This document shows positions 8,936-20,639 of a DNA stretch of 64,000 nt, one piece after another (within the stretch, counting starts at the first letter, position 1; the number at the start of each line of letters is the position of its first letter). The DNA lies in contig NC_090319.1 in assembly GCF_040869045.1 (NCBI RefSeq), forward strand, positions 302,796,998 to 302,860,997, written 5' to 3'. The DNA comes from Eurosta solidaginis. Its lineage: Eukaryota > Arthropoda > Insecta > Diptera > Tephritidae. The notes under the pieces were generated by a model. It was given only the letters and a program-made list of their open reading frames with translations, ran no database searches and was not told the DNA's origin. Made by a program: the position numbers and the translations under genes.

Positions 8936-11334
8936 ACAAGTAAGGACGAGATTGTCATCGGCTATGTCGAAGACTTCATACCTTTCATGAATGGGGCTGA
9001 ACAATAATCTTATCTCATTCGTAATATCCAAATAATCGGCTGTATAAGATATGAAATATATAGTGAACAGATGTATGTACATACCTAAGCGATTTTTAAG
9101 ATAAGTGTAAAATAAGTAAGGAAGGCTAAGTTCGGGTGCAACCGAACATTACATACTCAGCTGAGAGCTTTGGATACAAAATAAGGGAAAATCACCATGT
9201 AGGAAAATGAACCTAGGGTAACCCTGGAATGTGTTTGTATGACATGAGTATCAAATGGAAGGTATTAAAGAGTATTTTAGAAGGGAGTGGGCCGTAGTTC
9301 TATAGGTGCACGTTTTTTCGAGATATCGCCATAAAGGTGGACCAGGGGTGACACTAGAGGTTGTACGATATGGATATCGAATCAAAGGTGGTAATGAGTA
9401 TTTTAAAAGGGAGTGGACCTTAGTTCTATAGGTGGACGCCTTTTCGAGATATCGCCAAAAAGGTGGACCAGGGGTGACTCTAGAAAGTGTTTTTACGATA
9501 CGGGTATCAAATTAAAGGTATTAATGATGGTTTTAAAAGGAAGTGGCCCTTAGTAGTATATGTGAAGGTGGTGTTTTCGAGATATTGACCAAAATGTGGA
9601 CCATAGTGACCCAGAATCACCATATTTCATTCCTTTTTTCGTATTTGGTATAGAAATATGGCATTTTTCTCATTTTTGAAATTTTCGATATCGAAAAAGT
9701 AAGCGTGGTCATAGGCGGATTTCGCCCATTTTTAACACCAAGATAAAGTGTGTCGATATAAGTACGTGAACTAAGTTTAGTAAAGATATATCGATTTTTG
9801 CTCAAGTTATCGTGTTAACGGCCAAGGGGAAGGGCAGTGTATAAAAAATAGGCGTGGCTTAAACCGAATTCTCCCATTTTCACAGAAAATAGTTATCGGC
9901 ATAGAAGCTATGCCCTTACCAAATTTCACAAAGGATTGATACATTTTTGTTCGACTTATGACATCAAAAGTTGTCTAGACAAATTAAATGAAAAAGGGCG
10001 GAGTTACGCCCATTTTGAAATTTCCTTTTATTTTTGTATTTTGTTGCACCATATTATTACTGTAGTTGAATGTTGACACAATTTACTTATATAGTGTAAA
10101 TGTATTAAATTTTTTGTTAAAATTTGACTTAAAAAATTTTTTTGTTTAAAGTGGGCGTGTACGTCATCCGAGTTTGCTAATTTTTATTTAGCACATATAT
10201 AGTAATAGGAGTAACGTTCGTGCCAAATTTCATCATGATATCTTTAACGACTGCCAATTTACGGACTGCAAAACTTTTGTATTACCTTCTTTTAAAAGTG
10301 GGCGGTGCCACGCCCATTATCCAAAATTTTACAAATTTTCTATTCTACGTCATAAGTTCAACCTACCTACCAAGTTTAATCGCTTTATCCGTCTTTGGTG
10401 ATGAATTATCGCACTTTTTCGTGTTTTCGAAATTTTCGATATCGAAAAAGCGGGCGTCCTTATAGACCGATCTATAGTTCATTTTAAATAGCGATCTGAG
10501 ATGAGTGCCCAGGAACGTATATACCAAATCTCATTAAGATATCTCAAAATTTACTCAAGTATTCGACGGACGGATGGACGGACGGACGGACATGGCTAAA
10601 TGAATTTCTTTTTTCGCACAGATCATTTTGATATACATAAGTCTATATCTATCTCGATATCGAAAGTTAATATACTCTGTGAGCTCTGTTCAGCTGAGTA
10701 TAATAAAAAAATAGGTAGGTAGTTTGTGTGAGGATGCAAAGTGTCACGTTTTTTGTGGTCTGCATGAAATAGCTATGACAGTGAATCACTTATCATAACA
10801 GTGTATAACGTAAACGTAAGCATTCGGTGAAATTTGAAGCCTCTAGCTGTTAAAGTGGGGCAGTAATTACGAGAACCTTCTTATCTGAACAATCGGTTGT
10901 TGGGGATATATGCTATATGTACGACCGATCTCACCGATTTTGTCAGACAACAATATGCGCAATATACGAAAGCATATGGTGAAGATTGAAGTTTCGATCT
11001 GATAAATTAAGGAAGATATGACAAAAATACTATTTTTCCTGAAAAATCGCTTGTATGGAGGATACATGCTATAGTGGCCCGAATCGGCCAGCTCCGACAA
11101 ATGTGTAATCGGACACCTAAGTAATCTCGCTCACAAAATTTTGTGAAGATTTCTCAAGAATTGAGGTACTAGTTTCATACAAACAGGCAGACGGACAGAC
11201 GGACATGGCTAAGTCAACTCAGCTCTTCATCCTGATCATTTCGGTATACTTATTGGTGGGTCGGCCTATCTCTTTTCCTTTAAGGACTTACAATTTTGAG
11301 ATATATCATATCATTTTCATAAAATGTATAAAAA
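8936..11334 (+). mobile_element. H2 element, split by a nested H1 element
   Basis: The left part (8936-9110) starts ACAAGTAAGGACG and then has the hairpin region and the inverted-repeat arm CATACCTTTCATGAA. The right part (10,706-11,334) resumes with ATAGGTAGGTAGTTTGTGTG, contains GATCGGTTGT units, GACGGACAGACGGACATGGC, and a worn TCATAAAATGTATAAAA end. The minus-strand H2 copy at 14.6 kb has both sides contiguous, which proves the interruption. No protein gene is present. Confidence 0.8.
9111..10705 (+). mobile_element. H1 element, near full length
   Basis: Order of parts: AAGTAAGGAAGG, hairpin GTTCGG-GTGCAA-CCGAAC (9130-9147), arm ATACTCAGCTGAGAGC, about three 130-bp minisatellite units, TCGATATCGA with AAGCGTGGTCATAG, GGGCGGAGTTACGCCC, GGGCGGTGCCACGCCC, a second TCGATATCGA, (ACGG)n-ATGGCT, and the end GAGCTCTGTTCAGCTGAGTA. 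All internal short open frames are non-coding by context. It is nested in H2. Confidence 0.85.
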
Positions 11335-12087
11335 TAGCGGAATTTTTTTCCTTATATGATAAGATGGATACATTTTCGCATCTCAAGACTCAAAATCAAA
11401 AGATTTTTTGTAAGCCAACCATACGTCAATTGAGGCCACTTACCACGAAGGTTGGGGAGCCAATTTTATGTAACTCGCAAACGGTAAGGGTCCCTGGGGG
11501 CTAAGCTAAGTAAGTTCTTTTAATACCAAATTTTTTACTGCCACTGTTTTTAAGGAACCCATTCTTTTCTGTGGAACGAGGAAGTGAAAACAATTTCCTT
11601 AAGTACTGCTTTATAATAATTTTTTTTTTTTAATTTTATATAATAATTCTGAAAAAATTGAAACAATGTGACATCAGGATAGGCAAGGCGACAATTGTTC
11701 CGATTATTCCTTGTAACCCTCTTCAAAACCTTTTCTCCCGGGAGTGACAATGTTCGGTTTTTATTTTCATTCAACTGTTTAACAAAAAAGGAATTCTTTC
11801 CTTAATTGACCTAATGGCCACTTGATATAGCACGAGTTGACTGAATGTCCATTTGCGAGGAAAATTGGTCACAATGTCAACTCGTTTGACATTTTATGCT
11901 TTTGGAACTTGAAATTTTGACCATTCCATATGAGCGTAGCTTTAATGGAAGCTGTGGCCATTTAGAGGTGTACGAAGGTCAATGGACGTTGCGACCGTTT
12001 GTGTCACCCTCCGACTTCGGCACTTGTCTAGATGTACTTTGGCTTGCGTCGCTATTCCTCAAGAATCAGTTGTGTTCCGGGAATCTT
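11335..12087. other. No gene; S2 SINE fragment at 11,640-11,755
   Basis: Unique-looking sequence holding, on the minus strand at about 11,640-11,755, an S2 body fragment (the complement of GACATCAGGATAGGCAAGGC and the CTCCCGGGAGTG head side). The small + frame at 11,896-12,102 has no family signature. Confidence 0.5.
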
Positions 12088-13717
12088 ATTATACTCAAGT
12101 GAGCAGAGCTCACAGAGTATATTAACTTCGATTGGATAACGGTTGGTTGTACAGCTATAAAGGAATCGAGATGGATATAAAATTCCATAAATCAAAATCA
12201 TCACTATCGAAAAAAATGTGATTGAGCCATGCCCGTCCGTCCGTCTGCCCGTTAACACGATAACTTGAGTAAATTTTGAGGTATCTCGATGAAATTTGGT
12301 ATGTAGGTTCCTGGGCACCCATCTCAGATCGCTATTTAAAATGAACGATATCGGACTATAACCACGCCCACTTTTTCGATATCGAAAATTTCGAAAAACC
12401 GAAAAAGTGCGATAATTCATTACCAAAGACGGATAAAGCGATGAAACTTGGTATGTGAGTTGAAATTATGACGCAGAATAGAAAACTTGTAAAACTTTGG
12501 ACAATGGGCGTTACGCCGCCCACTTTTAAAAGAAGGTAATTTAAAAGTTTTGCAAGCTGTAATTTGTCGTTGAAGATATCATGATGAAATTTGGCAGGAA
12601 CGTTGCTTCTATTACTATGCATAAAAATAAAATGCTTAATAAAAATTAGCAAAATCGGAGAACGACCACGCCCACTTTAAAAAAAAATGTTTTTAAGTCA
12701 AATTTTAACAAAAAATTTAATATCTTTACAGCATATAAGTAAATTATGTCAACATTCGACTCCAGTAATGATATGGTGCAATAAAATACAAAAATAAATG
12801 AAAATTTCGAAATGGGCGTGGCTCCGCCCTTTTTCATTTAATTTGTCTAGGATACATTTAATGCCATAAGTCGAAATAAAATGTACCAATCCTTGTGAAA
12901 TTTGGTAGAGGCTTAGATTCTAGGACGATAACTGTTTTCTGTGAAAAGGGGCGAAATTGGTTGAAGCCACGCCCAGTTTTTATACACAGTCGACCGTCTG
13001 TCCTTCCGCTCGGCCGTTAACACGATAACTTGAGCAAAAATCAATATATCTTTACTAAACTCAGTTCACGTACTTATCCCGACTCACTTTATCTTGGTGT
13101 AAAAAATTGCGGAAATCCGACTATGACCACGCCCACTTTTTCGACATCGAAAGTTACGAAAAATGAAAAAAAAAAATGCCATAATTCTATACCAAATACT
13201 AAAAAAGGAATGAAACATGGTAACTGGATTGGTTTATTGACGCAAAATATAACTTTAGAAAAAAATTTTGCAAAATGGGTGTGACACCTACCATATTAAG
13301 TAAAAGAAAATGAAAAAGTTCTGCAGGGCGAAATCAAAAGCCCTTGTAATCTTGGCAGGAATACTGTTCGTGGTATTACATATATAAATAACATATACAA
13401 CTGCCACCACTCCCTTTTAAAGTACTCATTAACACCTTTCATTTGATACCTATATCGTACAAACAAATTCTAGAGTAACTCCTGGCCCATCTATATGGCG
13501 ATACCTCGAAAAGGCGTCCACCTATAGAACTAAGGTCCACTCCCTCTTAAAATACTCTTTGATACCTTCCATTTAATTCACATGTCATACAAACATATTG
13601 CAGGGTTACCCAAGGTTCATTTTCCTACATGGTGATTTTCCCTTATTTTGTCTCCATAGCTCTCAGCTGAGTATTCAATGTTCGGTTACACCCGAACTTA
13701 GCCTTCTTTACTTGTTT
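12088..13717 (-). mobile_element. H1 element, full length, minus orientation
   Basis: Mirror image of the copy at 9.1 kb. It opens with ATACTCAAGTGAGCAGAGCT, passes the (CCGT)n run, ACCACGCCCACTTTTTCGAT, GGGCGTTACGCCGCCC and a second CCACGCCCACTTTTTCGA, then about two 130-bp units. It closes with CTCAGCTGAGTATTCAATG, the hairpin GTTCGG-TTACAC-CCGAAC (13,680-13,697) and CTTCTTTACTTGTTT. Confidence 0.85.
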
Positions 13718-14409
13718 GATATTTATTTTCGTTAAAAGTGTTGCCAAGAATGGCCTTATCCAGTATTTTAATTTTTTAATTACAGTTATTTTAATTGAAC
13801 TATTCACGTAAGTGGGCTTATCGGGCTATCTACTTATGTAATTATGCTTTTTAGCCCACGACAGCAACAAAATATTCTAGACAGTAATTATTTTAAAGCA
13901 CATAAATTAATAATCAAGGTGATGTGAATAGACCCACCGTTTTAAAATTTGTTCAATAAGTTCGCTGTAGCTAATAGAGCTGGTTCCTAATTAGCGCTGA
14001 AGTGTCGCATTATGAGACGATACTAGTTCTAATTCCATTTCTACGTAGTACATTCCCCTGACAACTTTTAACATTGTGATGTACCAGGACGTTTGAACTG
14101 CCCCCCTTTGCAGACCCTTCGAAGGCGTTTTTAACTGGCTCTGTCGTTGATGGTTCGGGTATAGTCGCTGCATTTGAGTAATTAATTTAAATTCGGAAAT
14201 CCTAGACTTAAGCGCTGTTCGTACAAGTGATGGCACCAACTGCCCCGCTCTGCATCCGATAACCACCAGTTTGGAGGTAGGCGTTAAATCTTTAGTACGA
14301 GACTGGTGCTTTTAGTGACTGCCTTTCATTTTTGCTGCAAAGTTTTAAACTAAAAACATCCTCATATTTTTGCTAAGAACTGTATATAAAAGAATTTGTA
14401 TACATTTGT
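13718..14409. other. No gene recognised
   Basis: A minus-strand frame of 91 codons lies at 13,991-14,266, without any motif I recognise. GC content rises locally, which hints at an old element or exon-like block, but nothing supports a product. Confidence 0.3.
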
Positions 14410-14575
14410 CACGATTTACCTCCGCGGAGTTTATGAACGAGCTTCGCTTCCAACTTGCGTCATGCTCCTTTTTTTAATTTTCCCCCAAATTGGCAGGACC
14501 ACTGATTCTATGCAAACTCCTAGCGGCAGCTGTAAGGCAGATTAATTTTCACCGCGAAGCTTTTCATGGCATAAA
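14410..14575 (-). repeat. S1 SINE, 3' half, decayed
   Basis: The complement of ACGAGCTTCGCTTCCAACTT, TTTCCCCCAAATTGGCAGGA and AAGGCAGATTAATTTTCACC matches the S1 body in order. The tRNA-like head is missing and the core GTTCGGAGTC is mutated. Confidence 0.65.
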
Positions 14576-14640
14576 TCAATCGTAGTGTTCGCCAATCCAT
14601 TATGCGACTATGCTTAGAAAAACTTTTTTCTTACAGAAAT

Positions 14641-16067
14641 TATTATACCTTTCATGAAAATGAAATGGTATATTAATTTCGTGACAAAACCCAAAATTGT
14701 AAGTCCTTAAAGGAAAATAGATAGACCCACCATTAAGTATACCGAAAGAATCAGGTTGAAGAGCTGAGTTGATTTAGCCATGTCCGTCTGTCTGTTTATA
14801 TGCAAACTAGTCCTTCAATTTTTGAGATATCTTGATAAAATATGGTGTATTTGGGTGTCCGATTAAACATTTGTCGGAACCGGCCGGATCGGACCACTAT
14901 AGCATATATCCTGCATACAACCGATTTTTCAGAAAAAGAGGATTTTTGTAATATCTTACTCAATTTAACAGATTGAAGCTTCAAACTTCACCATATAATT
15001 TTGTATATTGCACATATTGTTGCCTGAAAAAATTAATGAGATCGGTCGTATATATAGTATATATCCCCTACTACCGATTGTTCAGATAAGAAACTTTTCG
15101 TAATTGCTGCCCTATTTTAAGAGCTAGAGGCTTCAAATTTCAACGAATGCTTACGTATGTGGCATATATTGTTGTCTGAAAAAATCATTGAGATCGGTGG
15201 TATATATAGTATATATCTCATACAACCGATTGTTCAGATAAGAAACTTTTCGTAATTTCAGGCCCATTTTAACAGCTAGAAGCTTCAAATTTCACCAAAT
15301 GTTTACGAATATAGCATATATTGTTGTCTGAAAAAATTATACAGATCGGTGGTATATACAGTATATATGGTAGTATATATAGTATATATATATAATATAT
15401 ATATATAGTATATATATAGTATATATATAGTATATATATATATTTTCGCAATTTTAGCCCCAGTTTAAAAGCTAGAAGCTTCAAATTTCACCGAATGCTT
15501 ACGTATGTGGCATATATTGTTGTCTGAAAAAATCATTGAGATCGGTGGTATATATAGTATATATCTCATACAACCGATTGTTCAGATAAGAAACTTTTCG
15601 TAATTTCAGGCCCATTTTAACAGCTAGAAGCTTCAAATTTCACCAAATGTTTACGAATATAGCATATATTGTTGTCTGAAAAAATCATAGAGATCGGTGG
15701 TATATATATTATATACTTCATATAAACTGTCATATTTGCCCCTTTTTTACGGATAGAAGCTTCAAAGTTCATCAAATTTCATCAAATAGTTACGTTTACG
15801 TCATATATTTTTGAAATATGTGATTCGTAGTCATAGTTTTTACATTCAGACCACAAAAAACCTGAAGCTTTGCATCCTCACACAAAGTACCTACCTATTT
15901 TTTATTTTATATTTATCTTAAAAATCGTTTAGGTATGTAGATCTGTTCACTATATATTTCTTATCTTATACATTCGATTATTCGGAGATTACGAATGGGA
16001 TAAGATTATTGTTCAGCCCCATTCATGAAAGGTATGAAGTCTTCGGCACAGTCCCGTCCTTACTTGT
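14641..16067 (-). mobile_element. H2 element, full length, minus orientation
   Basis: Starts TATTATACCTTTCATGAA and ends ATTCATGAAAGGTATGAAGT, CTTCGGCACAG, CCCGTCCTTACTTG. The middle holds four to five tandem units of about 150-155 bp, each with GATCGGTGGTATATATAG, ACAACCGATTGTTCAGATAA and GCTAGAAGCTTCAAATTTCA. The hairpin has lost about ten bases of its second arm, between two ACAG repeats. No coding content. Confidence 0.85.
15353..15446. repeat. (TA)n microsatellite inside H2 unit
   Basis: About 95 bases of TATATAGTATA words expand one H2 tandem unit, lengthening its repeat interval from about 150 to about 197 bp. The short minus-strand Ile/Tyr-rich frame here is a product of this tract. 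Confidence 0.9.
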
Positions 16068-16900
16068 TTTTTTCTAAATTTTTATGCTGCTTTGCTCTCC
16101 ACTTGAACCCTGGAACTTTTGTGTGGGGGGAAATGTACGCTCCACCATACCATGATACTTTTTGAGGCTTTATGAAAGGCTGAATCTCTGAAACTCTTTT
16201 TGTTACTTAAATTTTGCTTTCAAATAACTTTATTTAGCCAGACCATTGGGCAGTTTGGCTTTTTTCCTCGGGAGCTTCAGCGTTGCAGCACTTTAAAGAG
16301 ACTTTTGATCAGCTCCTTTCGTCGCCCTTGGTGGTTGCTTGCCGCATGCAAAATATCGAAAAAAAATTGTGGCTGTATTTTTTACTTCTTCGTACTACTA
16401 CTAAAGTGTTCAAAGTAAAACTTGTACACTGACAGAAAATCCGTCGTCAATTATAAAGCTTCCCAGTGATATCGAAAGTAGCTCGGATTAAGCTTTTAAG
16501 GTAACAAGGAATTTAAAAACGCTATTGTGAATCCTCTAAGAATTCTATACATCTAGCGCTATTGAAAATATTTGTTACATGCAAATTCAGGTCTAAATCT
16601 ATGTTGCCAGGGTGATAATTTTGCTGCTTGGATGCGGTTATAGTAATTTTTCAAACAATTTTCCATCTACGTCGAGCGTGCATAATGGCCGGTTTGCTGA
16701 TGACTGGTTTGGGTCTCCTTAACACTTGCCAATCAACGCTACCTTGAAATTTTCCTATGTTTCCGAATAGACGTTCCTTAGAATTTGTTTACATAAATAT
16801 TCAGCAAGACCTCTGGGCGCATTTCAGGAACTTTCTCAATGGTTTCTGCTGGATTTTCATTTGACCCTGGCGTCTTATTCATTTTCACACTCTTTGTTGC
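16068..16900. other. No gene recognised
   Basis: Unique-looking, moderate GC. No RNA gene, coding motif or repeat was recognised. Confidence 0.35.
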
Positions 16901-17100
16901 TTATTGACCTCCCGTATTGTCAAGTTTGTGTATGCGGGGCTTAATGATGACCCGTATGAGCTTCATGTAGATATAAGCATAATGCAAGGAATAAAAGTCC
17001 AACGGCTTTTATTGTTGCGTCATCTTTCGAGATTGTATGAAGAAGCTCCGGTTCAAAAAATATTTCTTTCTACGTCCGCATTTTGAAGCAGAGGAACAGG
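16901..17100 (+). pseudogene. Non-LTR retrotransposon ORF2, C-terminal fragment
   Basis: The frame gives DDPYELHVDISIMQGIKVQR, then LLLLRHLSRLYEEAPVQKIF. This matches the family block after the reverse transcriptase, normally of the type 'QG.K.QRLRWLGHV.RM..EAP...VF', with RWLGHV worn to LLLRHL. It is a short isolated piece and no other domain adjoins it. It probably belongs to the same kind of element as the RT relic at 29.5-30.2 kb, by inference. Confidence 0.55.
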
Positions 17101-17497
17101 AGCTCTCAGCTGCATTTGGAGCGGCTTATCGAATAATATTTTTTCTCTCCTGGTGCTCACAGTAGGCGCCAGTTATCGAGAAGCAGGGTTACTTGCGACA
17201 ACAAATACAAAGAAAATTGTTTTGTGATTTTTTTAATGTTTTAAATAGCTTTTTAAGAGCGAAAGAATGTGTTTAATTTTCAATTTTTATAACTAATAAA
17301 TGATCAAGTTCAAGATTATCTTAGCGAAATTAAAAGTGGCAAAATCGAAAAATGATAAACAAAAATTGCCAATAGTTTTAATTTAAATTTAATAACTTTT
17401 TGGCTAGCATATAAAAAAGGATTTAAAAAAACTAGAGCCTCTCGTTTAAAACAATTTGAAGCATTCACTAATTATTTTAATCGGCAAATTTAGGTAA

Positions 17498-18640
17498 AAC
17501 AAGTAAAAGTGTCTAAGTTCGGGTGTAACCGAACAGTATATACTCAGCGTGAGCTTCGATTGTACATTTAATTTCAGATAAATTACTTTTCTACATAACA
17601 CGAAGCACCGCCCGTTTAAAAAAAATGTCTCTCCATTTTCTCTTAAAATAAAACTTGATAAGTGAAATATCATTGCTTCAAAACTTTTTTTTGCTTAGTT
17701 ATAGCTTATTATTCTAGTCTACGACCCTTTTAAACTTGTTTTATATCTAATTTGCCGTGGTTTTCCACCGATCCCGTCCATTTTACTAGAAATATTTTCA
17801 GCTATAAGGGATATGTGTGTACACATCATCATTATGATGTGTTAATTTTTCTTCGAGTTATGGCTCCCGAAACATAGAAAATTTTTTAGTCATAAAAGGG
17901 ACGCTACGCCCATTTTTTAAAATTTGAAGTTTTTCCTATTTATTGTTGTAAATCCACTTGGAAAATGAAATTTCGTTGTAACAGAGCTCTTTTTTGCAAA
18001 GATATAGCTTTTTTTATTCGTCCGTGACCCTTTTAAAAATTTTGTATATAAAAGTGGGCGTATTCCTTAACCGACTTCGTTAATTTTTCTTCAAAGCTTT
18101 CCTTATAGCAGAGGCAACCTCTCTGCCGAATTTTGTTACGATAGGTTTAACCATTTTTGATTTATGATTAATAATATTTGTAAAACTGATTTTATTACAA
18201 GTGGGCGGTGCCACGCCCATTTAAATTTTTTTTTTTAATTTTTATCAAGAGTCTCAATATCAGTCCACACGTCCAATTTCAACATTCTAGGTGTATTATT
18301 TACGAAATAATCAGTTTTTTTGTGTTTTCCAAAATGTTATATATATAAAAAGTGGGCGTGGTTTTCATCCAATTTCGCTCTTTTTCAATACCAATCTATT
18401 CTGGGTCCAGATAAGCTCGTATACCAAGTTTGGTTAAGATATCTCAATATTTACTCAAGTTATCGTGTTAATGGACAGACGGACGGACGGACGGACATGA
18501 CTCAATCAAATTTTTTTCGATACTGATGATTTTGATATATGGAAGTCTATATCTATATCGATTCCTTTATACCAGTACAACCACTCGTTATTCAATCAAA
18601 GTTAATATACTCTGTGTGCAAAGCACGCTGAGTATAAAAA
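17498..18640 (+). mobile_element. H1-related element, variant subfamily
   Basis: Begins ACAAGTAAAAGTGTCTAAG with hairpin GTTCGG-GTGTAA-CCGAAC (17,518-17,535), then ATACTCAGCGTGAGC. It has no 130-bp minisatellite. It carries GTGGGCGGTGCCACGCCC, AAGTGGGCGTGGTTTTCATC, (ACGG)n-ACATGACTCAATC, and ends GCAAAGCACGCTGAGTATAA. The inverted-repeat pair differs from H1 (GCGTGAGC against GCACGCTGAG), so pairing between the ends is kept while the sequence changed. Confidence 0.8.
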
Positions 18641-18713
18641 AAAACGTCAGCGTTGCTTAGAGTGCCATCAAGTATTTGGTAGTATTAGCAATTAAACTGC
18701 AACTGAAAACTAA

Positions 18714-19377
18714 GGCTAAGTTTATGATCGAGCGTAATCGCATCGCGCGATGCGATGAGAATCGCTGTTAGCGATGAATTATATTAGTGCATATGGAGAT
18801 GTTTATGACAAATTGATTTAGCGTAAAGCGAATTGAGCGATTGATTACAAGCGACAAAAGCGACGAAAATTTGCAACCAAAATATTTTGATTCAGTTGAG
18901 CGAAATTAGCGAAACAATATGGATGTATTGATGGATGTGTTATTGAAAAGGTACTTGGCAAGCAGTGCTTGTGGAATTTGCGTCATGCAGATTACCACAA
19001 TCGCAATATAATTAAAAAAAGCATGTAAAGAGGCGTACATGTAAATTATGGAATTCACCACAATATTTTCTTTCCTTGGCGGTTGGATGCACTTGATATT
19101 TTTTTCTTATGTATACTTTTTAAATATTTTTTTCGTAACAAATGCCATTTTCTAATAATAAAATTTTACGAGTTAATATACGCATGCTGCTTTCGCTACA
19201 CTGCCACAACGTGAATAAAAAGATGTTGAGTTATAATGTTGAGCATTCCATCGCTTGCGATTTCGCTCTACTATAAACACTCAATCACCAGCGATAACAC
19301 CAGCGAAAATGTAATAAGCGATGGAGCGTTTCTCGTCGCATCGCGCGATGCGATTACGCTCGATCATAAACTTAGCC
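18714..19377. mobile_element. 664-bp PIF/Harbinger-like MITE with TAA duplication
   Basis: Terminal inverted repeats of about 45-50 bp are nearly perfect: GGCTAAGTTTATGATCGAGC then GTAATCGCATCGCGCGATGC on both sides. TAA flanks each end (18,711-18,713 and 19,378-19,380), the 3-bp TWA target duplication known for PIF/Harbinger. Inside the TIR sits the palindrome CGCATCGCGCGATGCG. AGCGA/TCGCT words continue inward. No transposase frame is present. Confidence 0.8.
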
Positions 19378-19380
19378 TAA

Positions 19381-20092
19381 ATGAGTAATTTAAACTGCGG
19401 TTTTGATTAACCGAAAAATAGTGAAAATATGCGCGTGTTTTTGGCGATATGTGAATGTCACTCATACGCCATGGCGCACAAAAAAATCTTTGGTTGCCGC
19501 ATCATATAATAAATTTATTAATTTTGACAAACTCTGTCAAACTGTTTATGGTTTAGACTGTGCTAAAAATGTTCGCGGTATGTTGTGATTTAAGCATTAG
19601 TCTTTATTGATTGCTGTGGAGTGTATAAAAAGTTAGATTTAATTTAAAAAAATTTAAGTGATACACCAAAGTGAACATAAAGGCAGCAAAATTGTAAATA
19701 TTTTATCAGTAATTTTTCCCCTTTTATTGAATTCCGTCAATTACATTTTTAATCTTTTTATTTTCAATAATTTAAGAAGTAACCGCCTTCAGTATTGTGT
19801 ATGAAACTATACAAACCAATCTCAAAAATGTTTTCGAATAAACTCAAAAATTCGAGAAAGTTTTATAAAACTTTCGAACTTTATGTTTAGGCTAAGGACA
19901 AAGTGCTCGCTCTCTTTGAAATTTTTTAGAATTTTCCATAAGAAATAATTTTCATAGCTTTCTATCTTTATATTGTACCCAACGCTTCTCGCTTGAACTC
20001 TGTCGTCAGCCTTAGACTTTTTTGAAGTTTAAATAAAAATGTCACGAACGTTAACTGACAGCAAAGCCGATATATATACAATATCGCCTGCC
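19381..20092. other. No gene; short perfect palindrome
   Basis: AT-rich unique sequence. GAAAGTTTTATAAAACTTTC at about 19,857-19,876 is a perfect 20-base palindrome. No gene or element was recognised. Confidence 0.4.
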
Positions 20093-20470
20093 ATAGGTTA
20101 GGTAAGGCTTACCTGGCCGGTCCATTAGGACCTAACATAAACTGAATGAATTCGTAGTTGTCCCAGAAGTTTGTTTGACGACCAAACTGAAAAACCCTAT
20201 CAAAAACCATGACCTATGTTATAAAACAATTCCGTCCTCTTGGCTAATAATAGAAGCTTTCTAGAACCTATGCCACTTGCAGCGCAAGTATGAGTACAGA
20301 ACGTTCTCGATATGCTAGAACTGGTAAGCCCAATTTAAAGCCATGTAGGGGCATAATGTTCGACACTTTACAGTCCTAAGCCTTTCCCGCTTAGTCGGTC
20401 ATGTACACCTCTCTCCTTCTCTTAATCTCGCCATATATAATTGGCTTCCCTAAGACGATTTAAACAAGTT
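20093..20470 (-). repeat. Non-LTR retrotransposon 3' end, decayed
   Basis: Same 3' region as the element end at 31,805-32,115: TACCTGGCCGGTCCATTAGG, CAGAAGTTTGTTTGACGACC and ACCTATGTTATAAAACAA, all on the minus strand sense of the element. It is more decayed, with the Cys/His region almost gone. Confidence 0.65.
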
Positions 20471-20639
20471 ACTAACCTAAAGCAAGGGTTTTACCAAATT
20501 TCTTTAGAATTGGGCCGTTTGTCATTGTGCTGTGAAAAAAACTAAATAGAAAAGAGCAGAGCTACCAACGTTTTATTTGTATCTTTTTATTTTCGTACTT
20601 TACCACATTCCACATCACAACTGATAATAACCATAGTAT

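Noticed and set aside
12052..12426. 124-codon minus-strand frame
   Set aside because: It covers the (CCGT)n, TCGATATCGA and TIR-side blocks of an H1 element. The open frame follows from repeat composition and has no codon support.
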